A stretch of DNA of 64,000 bases from Calliopum simillimum (Eukaryota; Arthropoda; Insecta; Diptera; Lauxaniidae): contig OX638372.1 of the NCBI GenBank assembly GCA_951812925.1, positions 6,510,001 to 6,574,000 on the forward strand, given 5' to 3'. Below the pieces are notes generated by a model, which saw only the letters and a program-made list of their open reading frames with translations, was not told where the DNA came from and did no database searches. The position numbers and the translations under genes are program-made. Below, one piece after another: positions 10,656 to 22,120 of this stretch. Numbering within the stretch: the first letter of the stretch is position 1; the number at the start of each line of letters is the position of its first letter.

Positions 10656-13234
10656 ATTGTAAGATAACTTTGTATAAATGGAGAGAAAAATCATCCAGGG
10701 AATCTATTTATTTGTTAACAAGCAAAAGGATTGTAATTTTAACAACGATAATTGTTATTTAAGCAAATATGGGTTGATTTCTGCTACGAAATCAGTGGCC
10801 GGCAAATTAAAGAGAGAGAATTTACGTTTGAGAAAAGATGGTTAGAAGGTAGAAAAGTATAGACAAAGATAGATAGATTTTTGAATGCACAATTGCGCTA
10901 TGGAATGCCGATCACTGTACTAAATCAACAAATAATGCTTCTCTGTTGTGAATAAAGGGAAACAAATAAGTCGTTCATACAAGTTGGTAAAATTTCCAAA
11001 TCAACTTGAAAAAATGACAAAGAACTTAATAATAATAATGCAATTGATGAAGATATCACTTTTTTTTGACGAAAGTTCATGTTCAGCAAACAAATTTGAA
11101 GTTGTTATTCAAAGTCAAAAATGTCGACTCGATTGCTCGAAAATGTATGAAGATGATTTTGCGAACGAGCACTATGTACGGCCGGGTGTATACTATTTCT
11201 CTACTTTGAATTCCAACAATTTGAAGTGACTTCATTTTAGGTTTTGGGTGTTGGTTGCTTTGGTTAACGCTGCTGCTGCTGCCGCCACATCAATCCCACA
11301 TATTTAATCTTGTTTAAATGCGCATAGTACGACGAGTGTTTCATTTTACTTTTATATTATTTTTCACTTTTTTTTTTTTTTTTGTCGTTATAACTGAATA
11401 TAGAGTATGTATACAAGCAGTTTGTATATAGTATATGTTATCCGCACTCATACATTTTTTGTATATACATACATATCGTATGCAGGGCCGTTGCGCCTAA
11501 CTAGTTGGGGCCTTTTTTTATTTTTGTAAAAGCTGGCACATTCATTTTTGGAACTAAAGTTCTTTAGTTTTAAAGAGTTCAGGCTTGCTGGTAGACACCT
11601 ACACTTATAAAAGCAAGACCTTCATTGTATATGAGAAAAAATCAATGATTCTCGTTTGATGACAATGATTTGCACCGTGGGGCCTGATTTGCCGCCTTAC
11701 ACCCCGCACGCTGCAGCCCTGATTTTATTATATGTATGTACATATGCAGATATATAAATACGTGTGTATACTTGTATATATTTGTATATGACCATGGTGT
11801 TTGGTATTTTGCAGTTATTTTTTTTTTTTTTTTTGTACTTTGCCGTTCGCTGTTGTCAATAATACATTCACTCATTTGTCCGTCCTGCCGAACGTCTGTT
11901 TGTCCGTCGAACTGTCCGTCTGTCGTGTCAGTTCAACTGCCGTTTTGTTGTATCTTTATAATATTATGAGTATATTTTTGCTTAATTGTGACGATTGGCT
12001 TCATAGTCGTCGCCAAAACAATCGTTGTTCTTAACCCAATATGCGCCACAAATGTTGCTTGAAAAAAAAAAAAAATTCTTCAGAAAGGAAAAAACAACTG
12101 ATAAGCAGACCCTGCAACTAATCGCTTTTTCTGAAAATTGCACTAATTTCTTTATTTGTTTTTTTTTTTTTTTTTTCATTTGTCGCAAAATGCATGTATG
12201 TCCCACAAAGACCAATATAATTTTTTGATCTTCTTAACCCACGAATGAGTTTAATAAACCATTTGTGTTTTAAATTCTAAGTAGAAAAGTCTCGAGATTT
12301 GTTTTCGTACAAATGTCAAATCTGTGAGTGCGAAGACTTAATGCACATGCTAAAGGCATGGTAGGCTCCCTCCATCTCAAACGCTAAATTACAAATAAAA
12401 TGCAACCACATGCACATAACAAACGAGATCAAGCTACATAAGTAGGGGATGAGTACTCTCCGAAAAAATTTTCGAAGGGGAAAAAAGATCTTTAATTCGC
12501 TGAACCCAAATATCGGCTTAAAAAAAAAAAGTTGATTTTTCCGGCCCCTTAATACCCCCATTGGGGTTAGAATTTAAATTGTGTGCATATTTTTAGGTTT
12601 TAGATAGTCTGAAACCTAAACCAGCCGTATTAACCACCTTCACCCCCTAGAGAGATGAAATTACACCTTTTATAAAAATTTAAAAATATTTTTAGAGGCA
12701 CTGAAACTGAATAAGTAGTAAATAAAAGATGCATGTATGTATTCTGACCAATATTAAACGTCGCCATTTTTCGCGATCCAAGAGAAGGAATTAAATATTT
12801 TGGAGCATGGATAAAAAAAAACTTATGGTGCTGGATTTTATGAAATTGTCAACGAAAAGTTGTTGAAACTCAACGAATATCTTGAATTAAGTAACCACAA
12901 TAAAATATGCAAGTCTAAATTGACGAAAGTGTAAAAACAACAAGTTTGCAATATACTGAACTTTTTAGACGCATGAAAGGTACAGTAAATAAATTGTTTA
13001 ACAAACAAGAAAGGAATCTCACAAATAATGTTCGTATTATCACATTTAATGGTATCACGGAAGAGTGGCAACATATCCACAGCTACCATTTTACTCACAC
13101 AACATTTACTGCAGATTAAATTTTTAAACTCATAGAACAGGTGATTAAATCCATATTTATTTTTAAGATTGAAGTTAAAGCTTTCGTTCGATGGCAATCA
13201 AGTTTTAATTATTCATTTAAGTATTAAGGGGTCC
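10656..13234. other. Non-coding sequence
   Basis: No supported gene. It contains a weak GTG-started frame at 10948-11229, microsatellites around 11400-11470 and 11730-11790, T tracts, and TCTGT/TCCGT-rich sequence at 11880-11930. No transposon ends were identified. Confidence 0.45.
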
Positions 13235-14050
13235 TGATTGATAAAAACTTGAACTGAAAAGCACATGTGGCTGGTACAATGTATTTTATTCAAAGTATTG
13301 CCCATCGCTAGTCACTTCTTTTTCCCATCTTTCTGGCAATTTATGGATTCCATCCCAGAAAAACTACGCCGGCTTGGCGGCCAAAAACGAATCGAGCCAA
13401 TTTTCGATATCTTGAACTTAAGTGAAGCGTATTCCTGATAGGGCATTCTGCACCGATCGGAACGAATGGTAGTCTGATGGTGCTAGGTCTGGGCTATAAG
13501 GCGGGTGAGGCAAAATTTCCCATCCGTTGTTTTCCAGGTAATTTTTGACTGGGGCAGCAATATGTGGCCGAGCGTTATCGTGGTGGAAAATGATTGACTC
13601 GTGTCTGGTCGCATACGTTGGCCGCTCTGCCTTTAATTTCTGCTTCAATCGGATCAATTGTTGACGATAGAGTTGAGCATTAATGGTTTGGCCACCTGGC
13701 AACAGCTCATAATGGATCACACCTAGCTGGTCCTGACCAGGACGTTCTTTGTCTTCGACATCAAAATCAACACTTTTAAACCGTCAAAACCACTCATGAC
13801 AGCTTGATTCAGCTGGAGCATAGTCCCTATAAACTTCTACAAGAATGCGATGACTTTCGGCAGCTGTTTTCTTTGAAATATAGTAGTGAAGTAAAACTTC
13901 CCGCAAATGTTGCTTTTTCGGCACGAACTCGGACATTTTGGAGCACAGTAAAATTTATGATGCGGATGAAAATTTTCAAATCTAATGATGCAGAGTTGTT
14001 GACAGATGCCTAAGCTTCAGATTTGACGTTTCTGATCTAACATTTAAGTC
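13235..14050 (-). mobile_element. Internally deleted mariner element
   Basis: The extent is set by transposase homology on the minus strand, from the start codon at 13936 to the final GQYFE stop near 13295, plus short flanks. I could not define the terminal inverted repeats. The central part of the transposase is missing, so the copy is non-autonomous. Confidence 0.6.
13295..13936 (-). pseudogene. mariner transposase remnant with internal deletion
   Basis: The frame begins MSEFVPKKQHLREVL and continues through a helix-turn-helix type DNA-binding region. It passes from ERPGQ straight into DQLGVIHYELLPGG. In full-length relatives about 100 residues lie between these points, including the first catalytic Asp (GDE block), so that part has been deleted. 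The second and third catalytic residues remain: FHHDNARPH and LAPSDY, 34 residues apart (DD34D). Downstream it crosses two stop codons before the typical C-terminal LPERWEKE segment. One further in-frame stop lies in the N-terminal part. It cannot encode an active enzyme. Confidence 0.82.
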
Positions 14051-14352
14051 ACCATGTATTGATGGTGACATCTTTTGAAAAACGATGGAAATTAATGCAT
14101 ACACCCAATATAAAATATGAGACAAAATAGTTGGATTTTTATTCTGAATTTTCAGTATCTCATTGAATATGTTACTTCAGATTTTGTAAAAAAAACCCCA
14201 CAACAACTATTATCTAAATGTAAAGACATTCGCCTTTAGTCAATAAATGGCTATAGAATGATTAACATTTTACTTTCTAAATTATGTAAGGCTTTTAATA
14301 TAAAGAAATTGTTAAAATTGAAATGAAATAAGAAAATAAAATTAATATAAAA

Positions 14353-14951
14353 CTAGTAAGGGTGTTACCTTGGACCTGGCCAAAAAATAATATACCCTAC
14401 ACTGCAGTATTTTGAAAATTTGGCTTGCACGGGAGGTGCCACGCCTTCTTGACTGAATTCACTTAGATTTTGCACTAACTATCCCAAGTGTCTGCACAAA
14501 ATTTGGTTTCATTACCTTAAAAAACGCTTTCAGCACAGCTTTTTGAAACTTTTGCTTATTTGGGAGGTGCCACGCCCGCCCTCTAGTCCTAATTCGCCTA
14601 TTTTTTGCTCAGAGCTTGTGTTTATTATTTCTAGTATTTATGTGCATTTTGCTTGCGTTTTTAGTATATTTTTTGTATGGGTGGTAGGCGTGTCCGTTGA
14701 CCGATTTCAATCCCACCCTTTAACAACGAAGCCAACATGCCAAATTTCATTGAATTATCTTGGTTAGTTTTCACGTAAAGAATATTTCCACGCACAGCCA
14801 GCCAGCCAGCCAGACAGACGGACATGGCTATATCGACTCAGGAGGTGACGCTGATCAAGAATATATACACTTTTCTATAGCTGCCACGCCTCCTACTCTG
14901 CGTTACAAACGGAAGGACAAAGTGAATGTACCCTGGTGGGTGTCGGGTATA
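14353..14951 (-). mobile_element. DINE-1-like (Helitron-related) element, copy 3, compact form
   Basis: It starts (3' end on the minus strand) with CTAG at 14353-14356, followed inward by an imperfect TTGGxCCTGGCCAA hairpin. It closes with GGGTATA at 14945-14951. Internal blocks match the copies at 3509 and 43786: ATGGCTATATCGACTCAGG, GCTGATCAAGAATATATA and GTTACAAACGGAAGGACAA. About 600 bp, non-coding. Confidence 0.78.
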
Positions 14952-15829
14952 AAAAAAAAAATGGTGAAATTATTAAAGTAAAGTGGAAATTATTCTTATT
15001 CAACAAAAAGCGAAAAATTTTGTAAAATTGATAATCTGATGGCTTTCTCAAAAATTAAATTCTATCATAAAACAGTAAATGAACATATCAGTATTCATCT
15101 GAAAATTTGTTTTTGGGAACATCGGACAAAGTGCCCCTAGTGTTTTTGAGTTAGTGGTATGGAACAAATTTTGAGTAAATTTTTAGAAATTTTTTTTTTT
15201 TGTTGAGTAAATTATTGGCAAGCCCGATTACATATGAACATAAATAGTAATTGATTAGTATGGAAAGGGTTAATGACGCTGCTTTTAGTTGTTGACTTTG
15301 CTGTCGCCTTTTTTTTGTTTTTTGTTTGTGCTCTTTGCTGTTGTGTTGCTGTGTTTTGTGCTTTGCTTTTGCTTACTCATAATCAAATCTCTCACCGGGT
15401 TTTTAGTCTCAATTTGTTATTTGCTTCAATAATACTAAACGAATCACAGGGGAAACACAACAGAGAAAATAAAAACACGCGTGTTGCTTTTGTTTTTGTT
15501 GGCTCTTTGTGTTTGTAGTACGCGCCTGCAAAAAAAAAGGCAAATCTGAATCCAAGTCAGGCAACATAGCAACAAAAACAAATTAAACAAATAATAAAGT
15601 ACAAAAAAAAGTATTTTGTTTCATTAGTTGTGTGTTGACTTTGAGAGCAGGGTTGCAGCGTATAACTACGTAAGGAAAACTAACAGCAGAAACATTTATC
15701 CGACTGATACGACGTACTTATAGATATAAAAAAAAAAACTATCTGCGCGGTGCTCCCTCATTCTACCTATCACCCCAATTGTGCTCCACTGTTCCTGCTA
15801 CTTTCATTCTCATCATTTGTTGTGTGAGA
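14952..15829. other. Non-coding sequence upstream of a promoter-like region
   Basis: No supported gene. A TTGCTGTTG/TTTTGTTT-rich stretch at 15270-15510 has composition like fly 5' flanking or UTR DNA. The open frame at 15273-15518 is low complexity and starts without a good context. Confidence 0.45.
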
Positions 15830-15925
15830 GGAGCTTAGTAGTGAGTGAGTGGTGCCCTCCAGTGCGCTGCATATAACACGCGAGAGAAACGCTATAAAGC
15901 GGCTGAGTAAAAGATTCAGATACAA
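15830..15925 (+). promoter_or_regulatory. Candidate distal Tlk promoter
   Basis: GAGTGAGTGAGT and GCGAGAGAAAC (GAGA-like) elements precede CTATAAAG at 15892-15899. An initiator-like TTCAGA at 15915-15920 follows. The TATA-to-initiator spacing of about 25 bp is slightly short. The sequence downstream has 5' UTR composition and ends in a strong splice donor at 17701. That Tlk is the target is inferred from position and orientation. Confidence 0.35.
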
Positions 15926-17700
15926 ATAAACAAACAAACAAACGTTAAATCGTTCGAACTTTCGTTGTTGTTGTCGTCGTCAGTTATGCAGTATACATAT
16001 ATATTTTTGCCTCTTTTTATTTTCAACATTTCATTATAATTTTATTTTCTTTGTTTATCGCTTATACCTACTACACAATTCAATCTGTTCGATACTTTTT
16101 TTCGTTGTTTTTCTTTTTTGAGTTGTTAATAAAGTTCGGCGGTCGCTTGGTCGGTTGTACAAAAACAACAACAACAAAAATAATAAGAACACAACACTAC
16201 GAATTATTATTTTTATAGCTCGTCGTCGTCGTCGCTGTCGTAGTTATCGAATATAGCGCTAAGATACTCGGTAAATAGTGCCATAGATATACCTACTACA
16301 TATTGTGGATACAATTGTATCTGCGTGTGCAAAGAATATTGTTTTAAGATACAAGAAAAAGAAAAAGTGTGTAAATCTTGGAGAAAAAAAAAAGCTTAAC
16401 TTAACTTTTTTGTGCTATTGAAAAATCATCTGAGATACATTTTATACATATTTCACGTTACAGATACTTGTGTATCTAATTGTGTGAAAAATTAATTAAT
16501 TAAATTAAAAGTAAAGATATGCTTTTAACATATTTACGTACATGTGTAAAAATAATAAAATTTACAAGTGACGTCGTATCTCCAAAGAAATTGTAGCTAA
16601 AAGCGGCAGATAATTAAGTTGTGCAAGCAGTAAAAAAATATTTTATTGTATAGTAATTTGGATTTAGATATGAAATACTTTTAACGTTTTGTGTGTTTAG
16701 TTCCATTCATACAGCTTTGAACCATCGCAGATACGTAGTGATACGTACTTTGTATGTATCTAGATTTGCGTGTGAAAAGAAAACGTTTTTTGCAGTTAAT
16801 TTATTGCTTTTAGCTGTAGTGCATTAAAATTTGTCAATTGTAAGTCAAATAATCAATATCAAACTGACTATAAGCAAATGTGAAAATATCTAGATACATT
16901 TGTAAGTGCAAATACAAAGTGTCATTAGTTATTAATTTGTTTAAAAAAATGTTATTTATATTAAAATTAATAAAAAACAATTTTACTTGATCGCGTAGAT
17001 ACATAGATAAATTTGTATCTTGTAGGTACATAGATACAATTGTATCTTTAAGCGAAAAGTGGTGTAACTATTAAATTTTTGTCCAAATTTACAATTAATT
17101 AAAAAAATATATAAATAAATATAAATGTCATTTATATTAACAACACATCATTTTGTTGTTGAACGCAATACTCATTTCCGCACGGAAACAAAATGACGTC
17201 ATTGAAAATTTAATTTTTCTCAGTGTGTGTACGTATGTATGCAGCTTCTTGCGTTAAATTCAACATTCATTCAAATTTATTTATTTTAATTAATAAAATT
17301 TGTACTCAGTTTAATTTAAAAAGGCAAAAAAAGTTGTGAATACATAACAAAATCAAACAATGCTTTGAAAAAAGCAAAAAAAAAAATCCGCAAACATTTG
17401 GTGAAAGTTAAAAATAGCAAACTAAAAACAAAGCAAAATTAAAAATAAAATTGAAATACCTACTTTAAACAATAAAATAAACAAAACAACAAAAACAAAA
17501 AAAAAAAAAAAAACTAAAATAATCGATTTTGCTACAAATCTGCAATTAGTTATAACCAGCCGCAGCAACAACGCGAAACCGTTTTTCACCTACAAACAAC
17601 AATTTTTCGCCAAGAGCAGTTTTTTTTATCGCTTGCCGTCGAAGTCATCGTCGTCGTCGTCGTGTGATTTTTACCAGTGTGTGCTAATTATTATGCAAAA
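15918..17700 (+). other. Tlk: Candidate distal 5' UTR exon of Tlk
   Basis: This long stretch has CAACAA and GTCGTC repeats typical of fly 5' leaders. It ends at GCAAAA followed by the donor GTGAGTAT (17701). It contains an unusual density of GATAC/GTATC motifs. An ATG at 17693 lies eight bases before the donor. Spliced to the acceptor at 40723, it would open a 19-codon frame that overlaps the main Tlk start and ends at 40775. Drosophila Tlk has several long alternative leaders, which fits. Exon boundaries need transcript data, and the start is approximate. Confidence 0.4.
16308..17047. repeat. Cluster of GATAC/GTATC motifs with two repeated palindromes
   Basis: The core GATACAATTGTATC occurs at 16308-16321 and again at 17033-17046. 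In the second case it is extended to a perfect 16-bp palindrome, AGATACAATTGTATCT (17032-17047). At least ten further AGATAC or GTATCT motifs lie between and around them, for example near 16263, 16348, 16432, 16461, 16730, 16893, 16997 and 17015. This is more than expected by chance in sequence of this composition. Confidence 0.6.
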
Positions 17701-18710
17701 GTGAGTATCTACAACGTATTTATTTCAACTACTAAAATATATAACGAATTTGTATCTGTATCTATAATGCGCCGATTTTTTTTTTTTTTTTTGTAGAGTA
17801 ACTACAAAAATTCAATTCAAAGCTTTATAATTTAATCAATACTCAACTCAAACATTGACGTCGTCGTAGATATCCATTGTTTGTACATTTTCATTTTTTC
17901 TTTACAATTCGCGACTAGGTACTTCTATTAAACCTTTAGCTACTTCACTCTCTTCAGCCAACCAACCAACCGCCCTCCTCCAACCTATAACCATTTATTG
18001 CGAAATTTTATTCCTTCATTTTCTCTGATGATTTCAATTTAATTCCTAATTTTACATATTTGCATGCAATAATTGCTGCCTTTTTGAATTTGTCGTTGTT
18101 GTTTTGTAGCACCAGCGCCTCGCCGCTTTTATTAAATTTTATATTATTACTTTATTGTACTATTGTGGTTGCTGTTTCTTTGTTGATTTACTAAATTAAA
18201 TAAATTTTACGGATTTTCATATCTAGCACGTTTCACTTTAACCCTTTGGCAACGAAAAATTCTTTAGATTTTTTTACTTAATAAAAAAAAAAAAAAATTG
18301 GAAGTGTTAACCCATTAACGCCCAGCAAGATACGGCTTCGAAAACTAGTTAATTTTGAATTGAAAATCATTTTATTGTTTGTTTTTTTTTTTTCAAATGT
18401 TTGTGATAGTTATCGTTATGTAATTGAATGTTAACTGAAGGGTAAAAAATATTTTGCTGCTGTAGGACCGGAATTAAAGAATCACCTTTTTTCGTTATTG
18501 AGTCGAAAAAACTGATAAAAATTTCAAAATAAAAATCAACAAAATCCGTTTTAAAATAAACGAGCCATACGGCATCGCTGGGCACTAGCTTACATGAAAA
18601 TACAATTATTTCTTTGCGCCATATGGCACCGCTGCGCATTACATAGCACGAAAATTATTGCTTCTGTATGTGCCGCACGGCAACGCTGGGCATTGACCAA
18701 CAAATCATTT
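17701..18710 (+). other. Start of the inferred long first intron
   Basis: It begins with the donor GTGAGTAT. It is AT-rich with no gene. TTAACCC motifs occur at 18238 and 18308, and a CGCTGGGCA-type motif is repeated near 18575, 18632 and 18683 (inverted near 18323). This suggests an old piggyBac-like or foldback repeat whose limits I cannot set. Confidence 0.4.
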
Positions 18711-18845
18711 AGGGTATTCCTTAAAACGTGTAAATGCCTCGAAAACCTCGTTAACTCGTTAAACTGCCAAAATTCGTATTGATTTCGACAACTATTTCGA
18801 GTTTACAAGGTTTTCGAGTCATTTACCCGTTTTAAGGAATACCTT
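18711..18845. mobile_element. Foldback MITE, copy 1
   Basis: The two halves are complementary over about 50 bp each. The left arm starts GGGTATTCCTTAAAACG and continues GTAAATG, CTCGAAAACCT. The right arm reads AGGTTTTCGAG, CATTTAC, CGTTTTAAGGAATACC. It is non-coding, 135 bp long, and has a relative at 60671-60769. Confidence 0.75.
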
Positions 18846-19030
18846 CATTGTGAATCATGGTCAAAATATTGGTGAGAAGTGGAATTTTTTTGGTGCATCA
18901 TCATTGTGGAATGAAGAGTCTGTCAAACTTAGCCGATTGTGCCCGCTAGCAAGAGTTGGCGATTTGCTTTGTGTGCGTAATGGTCGATCATTCATGGTTT
19001 TAATGCTGCAGATGAGTATGGGAGGCGTCG

Positions 19031-20376
19031 CACAGTGCACTGTTTCATACAATCTAGACGTGAAAAATTAAAAATGGGGGTGTGGGAGGTAGCCCCCTTA
19101 CGAAAGAAATGAATAAAATTCTATATCTCTGTACATGCAGTAGCTATTATTATAAAACTCTGTAAAAAGGAATACACTGCGTTCACCAAGCACCCTGCAA
19201 AAACTGGAGGAAATTGAACAAAGGTGTGCTGCACCCCCCATACAAAAAATACCTCAATAGCTATATCTCTGCACTTGTAGCAGTTATTGTTACAAAACTT
19301 TGTATACAAGAGTATACTAAGTTCACCAAACGCCTCACAGAAATTGGGGGAAATTGAACAAGGGGGCGTTGCACCCCCCATACAAAAAAACACATCATTT
19401 GCTATTCCTCCACACTTGTAGCAGTTACCATTACCAAACTTTGTATATAGGAGTATACTTCGTTCATCAAACGTATTACAAAAATTGGAGGAATTTTACC
19501 AAGGGGGCGTTGCAACCCCCATACAAAAAAATATATCAATTGCTATATCTTTGCACCTCTGGAGTTATTACTACAAAACTTTATATTGGGAACGTGTATT
19601 TTATTTAACAAAATACTATACGAATAGACAGGGGGATAAAATATGGGGGCTCTGCACGCCTATACAAAAATACTGAAAATACTCTATTTATGTACCTTTA
19701 TCATTATAAAATTTGGTACATGGTTATACGTGTTATCTTTTGAGTAACATTAAAAGAGGGGACGCTGCAACCCCCCACACAAAAAACATTCGTAATATTT
19801 TATCTTTGCACCTAGATATTATTATAAAATCTGGTACAATTTTCATGGTATGACCCAAATTTTTTGCGAGAAAGTGCAAGGATTTAAACCTCACGTATCA
19901 TCAACAAAAAACTACACATTTTTTTTAAAATGTCCATCTCTACCCGGTGCGGAGCGGTGCTCATAGCTTTTGAGTCCAATATACAACAAAAATATAAATT
20001 TCGAAAGCAGAAAAAATTGCAATTCTGTTTAAATTGTTTGTGGCAACACTATGTAAGATATGTATAAACAATATATATTTTTGGAAAGCTTATACATCGA
20101 GTAAATTTTGGTTTTTTTTTTCTTAATTTTATTTCATGGAAAAATTACCACAAAATTTATTGAAGTTGAAGCGCTTTCCGGAACAAAAATTTTTTAAATT
20201 TTATTATATTCAAAATATCAACTTTGAAGTGCAAATATATGTACTAAATGTTAACCAAAGAACATAAAAATAAATTTTTTGAGGTAAGTAGACATATTTA
20301 AACACTTCTGCATACAAAAATTAAAAATTGAGATTTTGAATTTTTCACGTCTAGCACACTAAAACGAGACACTGTG
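19031..20376. mobile_element. Transib-like non-autonomous transposon with RSS-like ends
   Basis: Both ends begin with the heptamer CACAGTG (19031-19037; complement at 20370-20376). Each is followed by a spacer of 23 bases (left) or 22 bases (right) and then TGAAAAATT; the spacer ends in TAGACG on both sides. CGTCG lies directly outside both ends, a perfect 5-bp target duplication. Transib transposons, relatives of the RAG recombinase source, are known for 5-bp GC-rich duplications and ends resembling recombination signal sequences. The element has no transposase and is filled with tandem repeats. Family assignment is inferred from the ends only. Confidence 0.6.
19077..19850. repeat. Internal tandem repeat, about 6 units of 114-143 bp
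   Basis: The motif GC(G/T)xTGCACCCCCCATAC recurs near 19226, 19366, 19506, 19649 and 19763. Between copies lie a TATATCTxTGCAC block, a TACAAAACTTTGTATA block and a TTCACCAAACG block. Periods are 140, 140, 143 and 114 bp. An incomplete first unit starts near 19080. Diverged units of the same type occur at 61960-62200. Confidence 0.8.
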
Positions 20377-21400
20377 CGTCGTGTAGATTTCAGGGGTTTT
20401 TCAGACTACTTATGATCTAGACGCTGGAATCCACCGGTTACTGTATTTCGAAATTACGGTATTTCGTGAGATTCACTCATATATATATAAAACCTTTTTT
20501 ATAACAAAAAGTAAAATTTTCCTTTAACATAAGAAAAAACAAATGTATATGAATGCCTAGCGGCGCCACATTGCACCCAGTCATTGAGCCGTTCCTAAGC
20601 AAGACTTATGAAAAATTTTTCTTTATAAACATAGTTTGTGTCCTGGAGGCTAACTCCTGAAACTTTCACCATCCAACCACTGCTGTGGTTCTTGTTAAGC
20701 ATTAATGATTTAAAGTTGCCTTTCCACGTAATGATGCTCTTTTGAAATTGTAATTTTTTACAAAATTGATTATTATTTTACACTCATAAAACGGTCTTCA
20801 TTATGAGAGTACTTTCAGATTTTCATACGAAATCATTGCCTGTTACAGGGCAGGTTTGTTATATTGAAGTTTGACTGTAACTCAGAGGAGCTTAAAAATT
20901 CCGAAAAAATGTGACGCAAGGCGCTGTCTCAGTTTTCAGACGGGAATTTTTCCTTACTCCTTAATCGATTTCTTAAACTAATCTAGAAAAGAAGAAACAT
21001 GTAAGCGCAATTATTTTTGCTGATACGAGACACTGTCGAAATTATGACTCACTGTCAATCGTGATACCTTTACTAAATGCCGAACTCGATTTTGTTAAAC
21101 TAAAATCTACAATGATGCTATTATAACAGAAATCTAAGGGTTGGTTTTTACAAAATTGGGATTTCAATTTTCGGGTCGTTTGCTGATTCCGAGCTTTCGG
21201 GGTATACAAAGATTCTTCGAGCATAGCTATTTGAAACTTTGGTGCTTGTTAAAATATTCGACATTTTTTTAAACTTCTTTGCTTTCAATTTTTTAATAAA
21301 AAAATTTAAATGAAGATTATACTGCAGAAATACTGTAGATAAGTACAATATACATACATACGAACATATGTATATACACGTAAAACCGAATTAGTCCCCT
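20377..21400. other. Non-coding sequence
   Basis: Intron-like sequence without a supported gene. The short minus-strand frames at 21042-21500 are unremarkable. Confidence 0.45.
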
Positions 21401-21408
21401 GTCGGAAG

Positions 21409-22120
21409 AACATAAACCGGTTACAAAAAAAACCGGTTAGAAATGTAGTTAAAAAGCAACCGGTTTGAAACTGGTTTAAATTATATGCAGCAAAAACCAC
21501 TTTGACTTTAATTTTTAAAATTTAATCTCAAATTGTTTTCAAATTTTTTTTATTTTCCTTGCTGAGATTGTCAAATTATCAAGAAATTCAATTCAAATTC
21601 ATTTTCACAATACTTTTTTTCTTTAAGCTCCTATTTAATTTTCATTAATGTTCTAACTTAGAATAAATAATACTAATTCTAAGATATTTTTTATTATTTA
21701 ATATTATTAACAGTTTAATATTTGTCTTTGAAACTTGAGTTCCCATATGAATCCCCAATGAATGTTTCAATTAAATTGAAAACATATGTATATATTATTG
21801 AAGTTCTTGTAGTGGAATTGCAACTACTTAACTAGTTTTTAAATCAGATTTGGTCAATTGATTATTTACCAATTGAAAAAATATCAATTTTAAACCAGTT
21901 GAAAATATATGCAGTGTAGGGCAATTAACTATTTACCGATTTAAAATAAACCGGTTTTAAACCAGTTGAAAATATATGCAGAGTAGGACAATTGTCCTGC
22001 CCCTATGACATCGCCATGTTAAATAAACCAGTCTCTTGCAAGGAAAAAAGTCAGAATTTCAACCGGTTGTGATTGAAAAAAAAGTAGTTTTAAACCGCTT
22101 TTAAACCAGTTGAATTTCCT
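21409..22120. repeat. Repeat cluster with ACCGGTT and inverted segments
   Basis: AACCGGTT-like motifs occur many times. AACCAGTTGAAAATATATGCAG is directly repeated with a 67-bp offset (21893 and 21960). A complementary form, AACTGGTTTAAATTATATGCAG-like, lies near 21470. It appears to be a decayed foldback element with an internal duplication. Confidence 0.5.

Noticed and set aside
10948..11229. 93-codon + strand frame with SCSANKFEVVIQSQKC-like sequence
   Set aside because: GTG start, AT-rich, no recognisable domain and no splice or promoter context. It may be a remnant but is not supportable.
18238..18710. Second piggyBac-like element starting TTAACCC
   Set aside because: TTAACCC motifs occur at 18238 and 18308, but no complementary GGGTTAA end was found before the next element.
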